Part shown: positions 29,493 to 39,459 of the stretch, piece after piece
How the letters are laid out: each line of letters begins with the position of its first letter
Position numbering within the stretch: position 1 is the stretch's first letter
Assembly (NCBI GenBank): GCA_011374975.1
Contig: DRNU01000151.1
Span: 1-64,000, forward strand
Direction of reading: 5' to 3'
Length of the DNA: 64,000 nucleotides
Source of the DNA: Gammaproteobacteria bacterium
Lineage (GTDB): Bacteria; Pseudomonadota; Gammaproteobacteria; DSM-19610
Notes under the pieces: model-generated
What the model saw: only the letters and a program-made list of their open reading frames with translations
Told to the model about the DNA's origin: nothing
Databases searched by the model: none
Made by a program: the position numbers and the translations under genes

Positions 29493-30308
29493 TTAACCCA
29501 GGAATGTCTGCACCGCGGCATTCAGAGTGTCGCGCATATCGGGATCATCCGTCAGCGGCGTCACCATCGTTATGCTGCAGGCGGCCTCGGCGTCGACGCC
29601 CTTGCTGATCAGCTGTCCGGCGTAGACCAGCAAACGTGTCGAGATACCTTCATCGAGGCCGTGCCCCTTGAGGTTACGTGCGCGGTGTGCGATCTGGACC
29701 AGCTTCCCGGCAATGTCCCTGTCGACACCGGATTCCTTCGTCACGATTGCCACTTCAAGCTCTGCTTCCGGGTAATCGAAATCCAGGCCGCCAAAGCGTT
29801 GCTTGGTGGACTGCTTGAGGTCTTTCATTAAACTCTGGTATCCGGGGTTATAGGAAATAACCAGCTGGAAATCAGGGTGTGCCTCGATCAGCTCACCTTT
29901 CTTGTCCAGCGGCAGTGAACGGCGATGGTCGGTCAGCGGATGGATAACGACCGTAGTGTCCTGGCGGGCTTCCACCACTTCATCCAGGTAACAGATGGCA
30001 CCGATGCGGGCCGCCGTCGTCAGCGGGCCGTCCTGCCATTTGGTGCCGTCCTTGTCGAGCAGGAAACGTCCGACCAGGTCCGATGCCGTCATGTCTTCGT
30101 TACAGGCCACGGTAATCAGCGGCCGGCCCAGTTTCCACGCCATGTATTCCACAAAGCGGGACTTGCCGCAGCCGGTCGGGCCTTTCAGCATCATTGGCAT
30201 GCGTACGTTGTAGGCAGCCTCGTAGAACTCTATTTCCTTGCCGACGGCTTCGTAATAGGGCTCTTTTTTAATCAGGTATTGCGTTGGATCTACTGTTGAA
30301 TCAGACAT
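29493..30308 (-). CDS. cbbQ: RuBisCO activase AAA+ ATPase CbbQ
   Basis: [45 protein letters not shown], NirQ/NorQ/CbbQ type. Confidence 0.93.
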   Translation of the reverse strand: MSDSTVDPTQYLIKKEPYYEAVGKEIEFYEAAYNVRMPMMLKGPTGCGKSRFVEYMAWKLGRPLITVACNEDMTASDLVGRFLLDKDGTKWQDGPLTTAARIGAICYLDEVVEARQDTTVVIHPLTDHRRSLPLDKKGELIEAHPDFQLVISYNPGYQSLMKDLKQSTKQRFGGLDFDYPEAELEVAIVTKESGVDRDIAGKLVQIAHRARNLKGHGLDEGISTRLLVYAGQLISKGVDAEAACSITMVTPLTDDPDMRDTLNAAVQTFLG

Positions 30309-30336
30309 AATCATACCCATTCATAATCCTGGAAAG

Positions 30337-30651
30337 TTACGACTCTTCATCCCCTGTCTCATGCTCGCCCGACCACCCGGTGGCCCTTGCCTTCCGGATT
30401 GCGCGATCATGAATTTCCCGGTGGCGCTGCGCCAGCGGTTCAGGCAGTTGACTGACCATGCAGCCGTATTTGTCCCACTCGGCATTCACCTTTTGCAGCA
30501 GGGCGTCTATCCCCGCCAGGTTCCAGCCTTCACAGGTCTCGGTCTCGGGAACAAGCCCGAACACCCAGGCATCCCGGATGATTTTTCCAATGCTGGTCAT
30601 GCCGCCGTTGATATCCTTGTCAACCCCGACATACCGGTCTGGCTTACTCAT
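30337..30651 (-). CDS. 104-aa hypothetical between cbbS and cbbQ
   Basis: Intact co-directional ORF in the operon; no recognised domain. Confidence 0.65.
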   Translation of the reverse strand: MSKPDRYVGVDKDINGGMTSIGKIIRDAWVFGLVPETETCEGWNLAGIDALLQKVNAEWDKYGCMVSQLPEPLAQRHREIHDRAIRKARATGWSGEHETGDEES

Positions 30652-30670
30652 ATTTCAACTCACCTGGATA

Positions 30671-30698
30671 CCCTGGCCACACACAGGTGTGGCCAGGG
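30671..30698 (-). repeat. 12-bp perfect hairpin downstream of cbbS
   Basis: CCCTGGCCACAC-ACAG-GTGTGGCCAGGG, no following T tract on the minus strand. Confidence 0.85.
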
Positions 30699-30719
30699 AG
30701 TTTGCATAATAACCGCGGG

Positions 30720-31067
30720 TTAAACCGTCTGACCGCGGTAGATAACCATTGCCGCACCGGCGGACTGGGCAAAGTTGTCAAAGCCCAGCAGACGCACGTG
30801 GTTGTTCGGGTGCGCCGCATGACAGGCCTCGACTTCCTTGAGGATGGCATCCACATCGGTTTCGCCGAACATCGGCAGTTTCCACATGTACCAGTAGTGG
30901 CCACCGGCATTTTCCGGCTCGGTGTGTTCGATACCCGGGTTCCAGCCCTTGCTGACGATGTACTCGATCTGGGCTCGGGTCTGCTCGGGGGTAAACGGCG
31001 GCAGGTATGAGAAAGTCTCAAACTTGCGGCTTGAGGCATCGCTCAGGCTTGATTCATAATCTTGCAT
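30720..31067 (-). CDS. cbbS: RuBisCO small subunit
   Basis: [33 protein letters not shown]...[21 protein letters not shown] before the ATG at 31067. Confidence 0.95.
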   Translation of the reverse strand: MQDYESSLSDASSRKFETFSYLPPFTPEQTRAQIEYIVSKGWNPGIEHTEPENAGGHYWYMWKLPMFGETDVDAILKEVEACHAAHPNNHVRLLGFDNFAQSAGAAMVIYRGQTV

Positions 31068-31107
31068 GTTACTGCTCCTGCTGAATAGTGTGTGTAACGT
31101 TGGACGA

Positions 31108-32526
31108 CTACTTGTGCGAGACGTCGAGCTTGTCAACGGTATCGAATTCGAACTTGATCTCTTTCCAGGTTTCCATCGCAGCAGCCAGCTCCGGGCTGTT
31201 CTTTGCCGCAGACGTCAGGATTTCCTTGCCTTCTTTCTCAAGTTCACGGCCCATGTTGCGCGCTTCTACACAGGCTTCGACCGCGACGCGGTTGGCTGCT
31301 GCGCCTGCTGCGTTACCCCAGGGGTGGCCCAGTGTGCCGCCACCGAACTGCAGCACGGAATCATCACCGAAGATGTTGACCAGTGCGGGCATGTGCCAGA
31401 CGTGAATACCGCCGGAAGCAACCGGTAGCACACCGGGCATGGCGCCCCAGTCCTGGTCGAAGAAGATACCGCGGGAGCGATCTTCCTTGATGTAGGAATC
31501 ACGCATGATGTCGATCCAGCCCAGGGTGGCATCGCGATCGCCTTCCAGTTTGCCGACAACGGTACCGGAATGCAGGTGGTCACCGCCGGACAGACGCAGG
31601 ATCTTGGTCAGGACGCGGAAGTGAATACCGTGGTGGGGGTTGCGGTCGAGCACGGCGTGCATGGCGCGATGGATATGCAGCAGCATACCGTTGTCCTGGC
31701 ACCATTGCGCCAGCTGGGTATTCGCCGACCAGCCACCGGTGATGTAGTCGTGCATGATAATCGGAGCGCCGATTTCTTTTGCATACTCGGCACGCTTCAT
31801 CATTTCATCAGACGTCGGCGCGGTGACATTGAGGTAATGGCCCTTGCGCTCGCCGGTTTCCGCTTCAGCCTTGTGAATCGCTTCCATCACGAAATCGAAA
31901 CGGGCCCTCCAGCGCATGAACGGCTGCGAGTTGACGTTTTCGTCATCCTTGGTGAAGTCGAGACCGCCACGCAGCCCTTCATAACAGGCGCGGCCGTAGT
32001 TCTTGGCCGACAGGCCCAGTTTCGGCTTGATGGTACAACCCAGCAAAGGACGGCCGTACTTGTTCAGGATATCGCGTTCCATCTGGATACCCTGCGGCGG
32101 ACCATTGCAGGTCATCACGTAGGCAATGGGGAAGCGGATATCTTCCAGGCGCAGGGCACGCAGCGCCTTGAAACCGAACACGTTACCGACCAGGGAGGTC
32201 ATGACATTGACCACGGAACCTTCTTCGAACAGGTCAATCGGGTAGGCGATGAACGCATAGAAACAGGTATCGTCACCCGGCACATCCTCAATCGCGTAGG
32301 CACGGCCCTTGTAGTAGTCCAGGTCGGTCAGCAGATCGGTCCATACCGTGGTCCAGGTACCGGTCGAAGATTCCGCGGCAACCGCTGCGGCAACTTCTTC
32401 GCGCGGTACGCCATCCTGCGGTGTCACCTTGAAACAGGCCAGAATATCCGTTTCTTTCGGGGTGTAATCCGGCATCCAGTACGTTTCGCGGTATTCTTTT
32501 ACACCCGCGTCATAGGTTTTAGCCAT
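31108..32526 (-). CDS. cbbL: Form I RuBisCO large subunit
   Basis: [78 protein letters not shown]. Confidence 0.97.
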   Translation of the reverse strand: MAKTYDAGVKEYRETYWMPDYTPKETDILACFKVTPQDGVPREEVAAAVAAESSTGTWTTVWTDLLTDLDYYKGRAYAIEDVPGDDTCFYAFIAYPIDLFEEGSVVNVMTSLVGNVFGFKALRALRLEDIRFPIAYVMTCNGPPQGIQMERDILNKYGRPLLGCTIKPKLGLSAKNYGRACYEGLRGGLDFTKDDENVNSQPFMRWRARFDFVMEAIHKAEAETGERKGHYLNVTAPTSDEMMKRAEYAKEIGAPIIMHDYITGGWSANTQLAQWCQDNGMLLHIHRAMHAVLDRNPHHGIHFRVLTKILRLSGGDHLHSGTVVGKLEGDRDATLGWIDIMRDSYIKEDRSRGIFFDQDWGAMPGVLPVASGGIHVWHMPALVNIFGDDSVLQFGGGTLGHPWGNAAGAAANRVAVEACVEARNMGRELEKEGKEILTSAAKNSPELAAAMETWKEIKFEFDTVDKLDVSHK

Positions 32527-32610
32527 TGCATTCTCCAGTGATTCAATGAATGAATTAAGGCGCGGCAGCAACCGCGTGGTGGACATTATTCGGATACCAA
32601 GGTATAAATT

Positions 32611-32625
32611 GAAATCAATAGTTTC
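32611..32625. promoter_or_regulatory. Possible CbbR operator: GAAA-TCAATAG-TTTC
   Basis: AT-rich inverted repeat in the cbbL/cbbR divergent intergenic region. Confidence 0.4.
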
Positions 32626-32649
32626 TATTATATGTATAGGTGGTAGTCT

Positions 32650-33618
32650 ATGGCTTATTCAACGGCTGAAAACCTCATCCGCCATGTCACCCTGCGCCAG
32701 TTGCAGATCTTCGAGGCTGTGGTTCGGCTCGGGGGCTACACCCGGGCGGCCGAGACGCTGCACCTGAGCCAACCCACTGTTTCCATGCAGGTTAAAAAGC
32801 TGAGCGAGACGATCGGGCATCCCCTGCTCGACAGAGTCGGCAACCATCTGCATACCACCGCCGTCGGCGACGAAGTCTACGCTTCGGCCCAGGATATCCT
32901 TGGCCGCATGGTGTCGCTGGGTGAATCGGCCACTGCGCTGGAAGGCGTGGTCAAGGGCCCGTTGCGGATTGCCGTTATCACGACCGCAAAATATTTCATG
33001 CCGCACCTGCTGGGCGCTTTTATTGCCCAGCACCCCGAGGTGATACCGATGCTGAAGGTGACGAACCGCTCCCGGGTACTCGAGCGCCTGAAATCCAATG
33101 AAGATGATTTATTGATTATGGGGCAGGTTCCCGTAGAACTTGCTGTCGAAGCCCACCCGTTTACAGATAATGAACTGGTGGTCGTCGCCAACCCCCGCCA
33201 CCCGCTCACAAAACAGTCATCGATTTCACTGCAACAGTTGAGCAAGGAACGTTTTCTGGCCCGTGAAACGGGCTCCGGAACGCGCCTGGCAGTAGAGCGC
33301 CTGTTCGCCGAGCAGGAGCTGGAGATTCAACCCTATATGGAACTGGGCAGCAGCGAAGCCATCAAACAGGCCGTTATGGCAGGACTGGGCATATCCGTTC
33401 TGTCCCGGCATAACCTGCGACTGGAGCTTGCCGGTAACCATATCGCCATACTGGATGTAAAAGGGTTCCCGTTATTCTACCGCTGGTATGCCGTGCATCT
33501 GAAAGGAAAAAAACTGTCGCTGGTTACCCGTACCTTCCTGGATTTCCTGTTGCAGCAGGGCAAGGACATGATGCGCTATATCCCGGAGGGAAAACCCGGG
33601 GCATCATCCTCTGCCTAG
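32650..33618 (+). CDS. cbbR: LysR-family regulator CbbR
   Basis: Lys[41 protein letters not shown]; divergent from cbbL. Confidence 0.88.
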   Translation: MAYSTAENLIRHVTLRQLQIFEAVVRLGGYTRAAETLHLSQPTVSMQVKKLSETIGHPLLDRVGNHLHTTAVGDEVYASAQDILGRMVSLGESATALEGVVKGPLRIAVITTAKYFMPHLLGAFIAQHPEVIPMLKVTNRSRVLERLKSNEDDLLIMGQVPVELAVEAHPFTDNELVVVANPRHPLTKQSSISLQQLSKERFLARETGSGTRLAVERLFAEQELEIQPYMELGSSEAIKQAVMAGLGISVLSRHNLRLELAGNHIAILDVKGFPLFYRWYAVHLKGKKLSLVTRTFLDFLLQQGKDMMRYIPEGKPGASSSA

Positions 33619-33670
33619 CCTGCAAAGGTATTTGCTGTCTTGTATTATTATTTTATGAAGCGAAACAGAT

Positions 33671-33741
33671 AATGGCCTCCTTTGAACTGAAAAGTTCTAC
33701 AGGAGGCCATTTCCCTCATCTGCGCCCTGCAACAGCAGGGC
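33671..33741. repeat. Two consecutive hairpins between convergent genes
   Basis: AATGGCCTCCT...AGGAGGCCATT (33671-33711) enclosing GAACT-GAAA-AGTTC; then GCCCTGC-AACA-GCAGGGC (33724-33741). Confidence 0.8.
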
Positions 33742-33789
33742 TTATTCGTGATGCACTACCGGGTACGGTGGTATATGCAGAGCAACCGA

Positions 33790-36108
33790 TTAATCATCGC
33801 CGTGCGAATCTTCACCGTCTGACGAATCATCATCCGATGACCCGTCAAAATCCATTTCCGGTTTACTCACTGCCACGTAATCAACAGACATTGCCGTGTT
33901 ATTGGCCACAAGCCCAATCCCGCCACGCTTGATAGATTTATCCATGACTTTGGCGCTCTGACCATCGACTGTCATATGAATCATGTCATCGGAAAAGGAC
34001 AGCCCGACGATATAGGATTTACCCGGTGTCATCTCTTCGATAGAGATCGCGTCGCCCAGTGGAGTTTCCACACCGTCAAGAGTCCTGAAGATGCGTGCAA
34101 CAGACCCCATAAGTATGGCCCCATAGTGGGTATTGCCACTTTTGACCCGTCCCAGCAGGCCCATGACTTTATTTCCGGACTTATAGGTTAATTTGGCAAC
34201 AACAGAGGTATCACGCCTGGATGAATTGGCAGTATTGATCGTGATTGCAACGCCACTGGCATCCGGCCCGTAGGCGCCCTGACTAACCGACCAGTTACCG
34301 CCAAGCACTTGCCAGCCGGATGGTGAACCGTCATTGAAGTCCTCGTCATACAGAACATGCTCTTTAATAACGATACGTCGATTTACATCAACATCCTTGA
34401 GCGTAGTTTTCACACCGCTTGGCCAGTGCACCTTGAGACTTTCAACAGCTTCGTCATCACCCAGGCCAATATGCACTTCCCGTGGCCCGCTCGCGCTGAA
34501 GCAGCTGCCCGCCTTTACTTCCTTGTATATCTTTCGCGTCGTGCCACCGTCCTGACGTGAGGTAACCTCAATACGCGCCCCGATACCACTCAGGTTACTG
34601 ATCGAACCATTAAGAGTGATATACAGCCAGTTGTTGTCGTTGGGCCCGTCATTACGGAACAGGCGGTTAGGTTCGGCGCTTTGAACGTCGGGCAAATATT
34701 CTACTGCGCCGCCCCTCACCTCAGCCAGGTCAATGTCGCCATCCTTGTCGAAGTCTACAAATACCGCCGCATGACCACGGTACGGGAAAGCCGGATTGCA
34801 GCGTACCGGGTCCGTACACAGTGGATCTGCTGCTGCCGGGAAATTCACCAGATGACTGACATCCTCAAAGATCAGACCGGATTTTTCCGAATATTTATTG
34901 ATAAAGAAATGGTCCAGTCCGCCTTCTGAGGGTTCACCGGTACCCATTATGATATCCGGGTAACCATCACTGTTCACATCGCCCGTTTGACATGCCATCG
35001 TCAGAGGAGCCGGTTCACCTTCTTTCGTTAACCCGGAGGATCGTGCTTCGTTTGTAAACATGAAGCCCCCGTGATTTAACAGCAGCGAATGTGAATCATT
35101 GGGCACTTCCGGCCGCGCCCTTGCGATCCCCATAATATCCAGCCAGCCATCGTTGTTGAAATCTGTAGTGATCGATGCCCAGTAAGCGTTATGCCCTACC
35201 TGCAAAGCCTCTTCATCAAGAGGAACTTCAGAGAATGTTCCATCGTGATTATTCCTGTAAAGCTGGTAACCGTCGATTGATATAGAAGGATCACCAAGCA
35301 GCGTTGAATGCGGGACAAAGAGGTCTATCCAGCCGTCATTATCATAATCCCCCCAGGACGAGGTCATACTGCTGTTAATGCCATTAATTCCGCTGGCAGC
35401 TGTGACATCTGTAAATGTTCCGTCACCGTTATTCCGGTACAGCGTATCACGCCAGCCAAGGTTCTCCGGCAATACAATCGATGTGCGCACTTCACCCGGG
35501 AAAATATCCCTGATAAATGCGGGAAGATTCCGGGCAGCGACAAACAGGTCAAGATCACCATCTTTGTCGTAGTCGGCAAAGGTCCCGGACCCGGTCGCCA
35601 CGGGCACCGGTTCGCCATCAGCCCCTATCGGCCCCCTGATACCTGCCAGTTCGGAAACATCGGTAAATACGCCGTTATCGTTATTGAACAAATGATCCAG
35701 GCCAATACCATCCTGGCCACCCACACCAATAAATATATCCGGGTCGCCGTCATTATCGTAGTCGGCGACCGTGGCATTGTGGGCGCTTACGCCATCCAGG
35801 AGCACCTGCCCCTTTCTATAGGTAATGTGACCATTCTCATCGGGCCCGTTGCTCAGCATTATAAAGCTTTCATCCGTGGGGTTTCCGATATAAAAATCGA
35901 CATAGCCATCATTGTTGAAATCCGCCGCACTCAAGGCCCTGCCATGACTAAGCCGATCCTGAAAGCCTGCCTCTAAAGCGACGTCGGTAAAAACCAGATC
36001 GCTCGTCTCTTTTGCCACGGTTATTTGTGGCACCGCAATACCGTAAAGGGTACCGGCAATAAGCGCCATTCTTGTTGGTGAAAATTTTCCATGTTCTCTT
36101 GCATTCAT
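33790..36108 (-). CDS. Secreted FG-GAP/VCBS repeat protein with ASPIC/UnbV-like domain and acidic tail
   Basis: Many DxDxDG motifs (DFNNDGYVDFYIG, DYDNDGDPDIFIG, DYDKDGDLDLFVA); GIGARIEVTSRQDG...HIGLGDDEAVESLKVHWPSG; tail DFDGSSDDDSSDGEDSHGDD. Confidence 0.85.
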   Translation of the reverse strand: MNAREHGKFSPTRMALIAGTLYGIAVPQITVAKETSDLVFTDVALEAGFQDRLSHGRALSAADFNNDGYVDFYIGNPTDESFIMLSNGPDENGHITYRKGQVLLDGVSAHNATVADYDNDGDPDIFIGVGGQDGIGLDHLFNNDNGVFTDVSELAGIRGPIGADGEPVPVATGSGTFADYDKDGDLDLFVAARNLPAFIRDIFPGEVRTSIVLPENLGWRDTLYRNNGDGTFTDVTAASGINGINSSMTSSWGDYDNDGWIDLFVPHSTLLGDPSISIDGYQLYRNNHDGTFSEVPLDEEALQVGHNAYWASITTDFNNDGWLDIMGIARARPEVPNDSHSLLLNHGGFMFTNEARSSGLTKEGEPAPLTMACQTGDVNSDGYPDIIMGTGEPSEGGLDHFFINKYSEKSGLIFEDVSHLVNFPAAADPLCTDPVRCNPAFPYRGHAAVFVDFDKDGDIDLAEVRGGAVEYLPDVQSAEPNRLFRNDGPNDNNWLYITLNGSISNLSGIGARIEVTSRQDGGTTRKIYKEVKAGSCFSASGPREVHIGLGDDEAVESLKVHWPSGVKTTLKDVDVNRRIVIKEHVLYDEDFNDGSPSGWQVLGGNWSVSQGAYGPDASGVAITINTANSSRRDTSVVAKLTYKSGNKVMGLLGRVKSGNTHYGAILMGSVARIFRTLDGVETPLGDAISIEEMTPGKSYIVGLSFSDDMIHMTVDGQSAKVMDKSIKRGGIGLVANNTAMSVDYVAVSKPEMDFDGSSDDDSSDGEDSHGDD

Positions 36109-36227
36109 TGCTAAAAGCTCCTTTTTGGTGTTTCCATCCTTACAGCGAGTTTCATAGTTGAACAGGCATGCCCGACACAGCAAAGCGTTTCCATTCCGCA
36201 ACGCATGAGATACCGCTTTACCCGGGT

Positions 36228-37439
36228 TTAATGAATGCCGTCAAAGCGTGACAGCAGAAACGGCTTGACATCAACAGGCGGCTCTTTCCCTGCCACCATG
36301 CAATGGAGGATTTCTCCAGTGATAGCTGATGTAAGAATTCCGGTCCGGAAGTGTCCACAGGCATTGAGATAACCATCAATACCACTGACAGGTCCGAGTA
36401 TGGGTATTTCATCCGGAGTTCCCGGCCGCAAACCGGCCCACGTTCTCTTTATGCTGGATTCACGCAACCTGGGAAAACAACGTACCGCACCTGAACTCAG
36501 CGCGCTAAGTTCATCGAATGTGCATGTTGTATCGTACCCTTTCTCTTCCGTTGTCGACCCGATATAGATCTCCCCATTATCCTTCTGTGCGATGTAGCAA
36601 TCGCTGGTGCTCACACAGGAGCGCATGATTTTCGGCATTTTTTCAGATAACACAACCTGCCCCTTTATCGGAGCAACGGGGATTTCACGCCCCAGGACCA
36701 TTTTGGTTATATCCGAGGCCCAGGCGCCGGCCGCATTAATTAAAAGGTCACAGTTAATCTTGCCGCTGACTGTCTCGACAGAGTGAACTTTCCCGGCGCT
36801 TATATTTACGCCAGTCACTTCTGTATTCTGGATAATCACCGCGCCCTCATGCCTTGCGGCTTCGCGGTATGCCCTGATCAGAAGATAAGGATTGAGCTGG
36901 TCGTCCCGGGTAAACTCCAATGCACCGATCGCCTCATCGCTAACGAATGGCTCATCTTCGCGCAACTGTTTCTGGTCATACCACCGCAATTGACTTGACA
37001 GGTGCGGTATTGAATCGGCAATCTGTTGTGCATAGACCCTGTCGTGATCATCGAACATAATAAACTTCAATCCCGTTTTCTCCAGCTTGAAGTCAACGCT
37101 GCCGCTCTCACGCAGCTCGGACCAAAGCGCAGGGAACATTTCATTACTCTTCAGGCAAAAGTCGAAAAAGAACCTCGGGAGCTGATGGGGACGCTGAGGA
37201 ACATCATCCTGGTCAGGATTTTCAGACAGTTTTTTCGAGAGCGTTTTAAAGAAGATAACGCCACAACCCAGCCCCACAGACTCGCCTATTGGCCACAACC
37301 CGCCCGCAGATGCCCTTGACGCATTTCCGGATTTTTTAATGTCGATCAACGCAATAGAGAAATCGGTGTTTTTCGCCAGATAATAGGCGACAGCTGTCCC
37401 GATAACCCCTCCCCCTGCAATCACAATATCGTAACTCAT
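36228..37439 (-). CDS. hcnC: HcnC-like FAD oxidoreductase (HCN synthase subunit candidate)
   Basis: YDIVIAGGGVIGTAVAYYLA; ASRASAGGLWPIGESVGLGCGVIFF; STSDCYIAQKDNGEIYIGSTTEEKGYD; YLNACGHFRTGILTSAITGE, matching remembered HcnC signatures. Confidence 0.8.
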   Translation of the reverse strand: MSYDIVIAGGGVIGTAVAYYLAKNTDFSIALIDIKKSGNASRASAGGLWPIGESVGLGCGVIFFKTLSKKLSENPDQDDVPQRPHQLPRFFFDFCLKSNEMFPALWSELRESGSVDFKLEKTGLKFIMFDDHDRVYAQQIADSIPHLSSQLRWYDQKQLREDEPFVSDEAIGALEFTRDDQLNPYLLIRAYREAARHEGAVIIQNTEVTGVNISAGKVHSVETVSGKINCDLLINAAGAWASDITKMVLGREIPVAPIKGQVVLSEKMPKIMRSCVSTSDCYIAQKDNGEIYIGSTTEEKGYDTTCTFDELSALSSGAVRCFPRLRESSIKRTWAGLRPGTPDEIPILGPVSGIDGYLNACGHFRTGILTSAITGEILHCMVAGKEPPVDVKPFLLSRFDGIH

Positions 37440-38872
37440 TGTGACACTTCCTTGTCAGACAAGGCATCAAACGATAGCGGAGACAAAGGGAACCTGGGCC
37501 TGAGTTCACCGACATCGTCTTTGCCGAGTTGCTGCCGCAGGCGCCCGTAACAATAGTTTGAGCACACTTTGCCCTGACAGTCGCCCATCCCGACCCGCGT
37601 TACCATTTTAAGCGTGGTGATATCACTGACGCCTTGCTCAATGGCCTCATCTATCTGCCCTTTAGTGACATTCTCGCAGCGACATACGATTGTCTCCTTA
37701 TCCGGCAAATCCAGAAGACCAGGCCGCATTCTGGAGAACTCAGCGAACACTTTGCTAAACCGTATATATTTTTTTGTAGTCTTTCTTATCCGTGCCGCCT
37801 GTAGCCGCGCCTGCCCGGATGTGAATTTACCTAAATCCATCAAAACGGCAATGGCTGCCAACTTACCTTGCTCAAGGGCGATTTGGGCACCGTTTACCGT
37901 TCCCGCGTCACCCGCCACAAAAACATTCTGAAGCGACGTTCTACCCCACTCATCGCAGACAGGAACAAATTCGTTACCCCTTTCAAACCTGTGCTCCAGA
38001 CCAAGCAATTGAGTAAGCTGGGTCCGGGAAGAAAAGCCATATCCAACACCCAGGCAATCGGCTGCAACAACTTCCTGTTTTTCAGTGACGGGACGCCAGT
38101 TGTTGTCGTACGGTGCCAGCACAACCTGTTCCAGGGATTCTGAACCTCTTGCTTCTACCAGGCCCCATCCATACCTGAACGGAATGCCGGCATTTCGCAA
38201 AGCATTGAGGCAACCCAGCCCTTGCTTGAGTAACGGAATGTTATTGAATAGCGAGAAAATGTTTTTTGCCAGATCGATACGGCGGCCGGATTCGTAAACA
38301 CCTGCCACGTTCACACCCGCTTTCTGCAATTGAACGGCAGCAACCGGAAGTAACGGACCTGTACCGACCAGGACTGCTCTCTGACCGGGACGAACCAGAC
38401 CGTTTTTTACCTGTAGCTGGGCACCGCCCAGCGTCATCACGCCAGGCAAGGTCCAGCCTGGAAACGGCGTCGCTTTCTCATAACAGCCGGTGCTGATCAC
38501 AAGGTAGTCGAAGTCAATCGTCTTGAATTGTTTTTGCCTGAGGAAAGCCAGTTGGCGATGGGTAGCACCCATAACCTGGGCGCTCAGATTCAGCGTAATA
38601 TAGTCAGAATATTTTTCGTACTCGCTGCGAATCGATTCAATATTCTGTTTAATCTTTTTGTCGAGATGGATGACTTTACCAGGGTCACGGGACGGGCCAC
38701 AGTGGATAACACCGCCAAGACTGGAGTTTTCGTCAAAAACTGTGCACCTGACCCCCTGCTTTGCCAGGTTTATGGCAGCGGTCATACCTGCAGGGCCGGC
38801 CCCAATAACTACGACGGAGGCCTTATCCCCGACGGAAGCATTCACCTCCCCGGCTTGCTTCCCGGCGCTCAT
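37436..38872 (-). CDS. hcnB: HcnB-like FAD/NAD-dependent oxidoreductase with C-terminal Cys-rich domain
   Basis: VVIGAGPAGMTAAINLAKQGVRCTVFDE; STGCYEKATPFPGWTLPGVMTLGGAQLQVKNG; IVCRCENVTKGQIDEAIEQGVSDITTLKMVTRVGMGDCQGKVCSNYC; 4-nt overlaps with both neighbours. Confidence 0.8.
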   Translation of the reverse strand: MSAGKQAGEVNASVGDKASVVVIGAGPAGMTAAINLAKQGVRCTVFDENSSLGGVIHCGPSRDPGKVIHLDKKIKQNIESIRSEYEKYSDYITLNLSAQVMGATHRQLAFLRQKQFKTIDFDYLVISTGCYEKATPFPGWTLPGVMTLGGAQLQVKNGLVRPGQRAVLVGTGPLLPVAAVQLQKAGVNVAGVYESGRRIDLAKNIFSLFNNIPLLKQGLGCLNALRNAGIPFRYGWGLVEARGSESLEQVVLAPYDNNWRPVTEKQEVVAADCLGVGYGFSSRTQLTQLLGLEHRFERGNEFVPVCDEWGRTSLQNVFVAGDAGTVNGAQIALEQGKLAAIAVLMDLGKFTSGQARLQAARIRKTTKKYIRFSKVFAEFSRMRPGLLDLPDKETIVCRCENVTKGQIDEAIEQGVSDITTLKMVTRVGMGDCQGKVCSNYCYGRLRQQLGKDDVGELRPRFPLSPLSFDALSDKEVSQ

Positions 38873-39180
38873 GTGCCAACCTTCCCTGCATCGAGACGAT
38901 TGCTCTGCGTTATCACTTTCATGCCATGCTTAACGACAGTCTGGCAGGCTCGCTGCTTTTCCACTCCGTCTATGTTCAGCGCACAACAGTGACAGATTCC
39001 CATTCCACAGTAAGCACCCACAACATGGCCATGATCATTGCGGGAAATCGCCTGCCTGCCCATGGCAAACAATGTCGATAGTACGGTTTCCCCTTCAACA
39101 GCGTTAACCGGCTTTCCATCAACATAAATGGCCAGCATATTCTCCGTAGCTGCTGGCAGGACATCATTGATCCTCTCCAT
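38869..39180 (-). CDS. hcnA: HcnA-like [2Fe-2S] protein
   Basis: GAYCGMGICHCCALNIDGVEKQRACQTVV iron-sulfur motif; RBS GGAGG before the ATG at 39180. Confidence 0.78.
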   Translation of the reverse strand: MERINDVLPAATENMLAIYVDGKPVNAVEGETVLSTLFAMGRQAISRNDHGHVVGAYCGMGICHCCALNIDGVEKQRACQTVVKHGMKVITQSNRLDAGKVGT

Positions 39181-39212
39181 ATATACCACCTCCGTATTTG
39201 TGCACCCAATCG

Positions 39213-39250
39213 CTCAGGTGCAGCCACACATGTGTGACCTGCACCTTGAG
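39213..39250. repeat. Hairpin with a 12-bp central palindrome in the hcnA leader
   Basis: AGGTGCAG (39216-39223) pairs with CTGCACCT (39239-39246) around CACACATGTGTG (39225-39236). Confidence 0.8.
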
Positions 39251-39459
39251 CTACACCAGGCTCTTTATCCTTAAAGATCATGGAGAACTATAGCGCCAAT
39301 ACCAACAATTGGATTGACGTAAGAATTCTAATAAGTCGATCTACCAATAACAATGTTCCTTTCCAGTACATCTACGTTCTCGATAACAGGACAATAAGGT
39401 GCAGCCATTCATTCAGATCGTTGACACTGTCTTGTAACCGATGTCACTCACCCGGTATT

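Noticed and set aside
31570-32541. 323-aa plus-strand ORF
   Set aside because: Antisense to cbbL.
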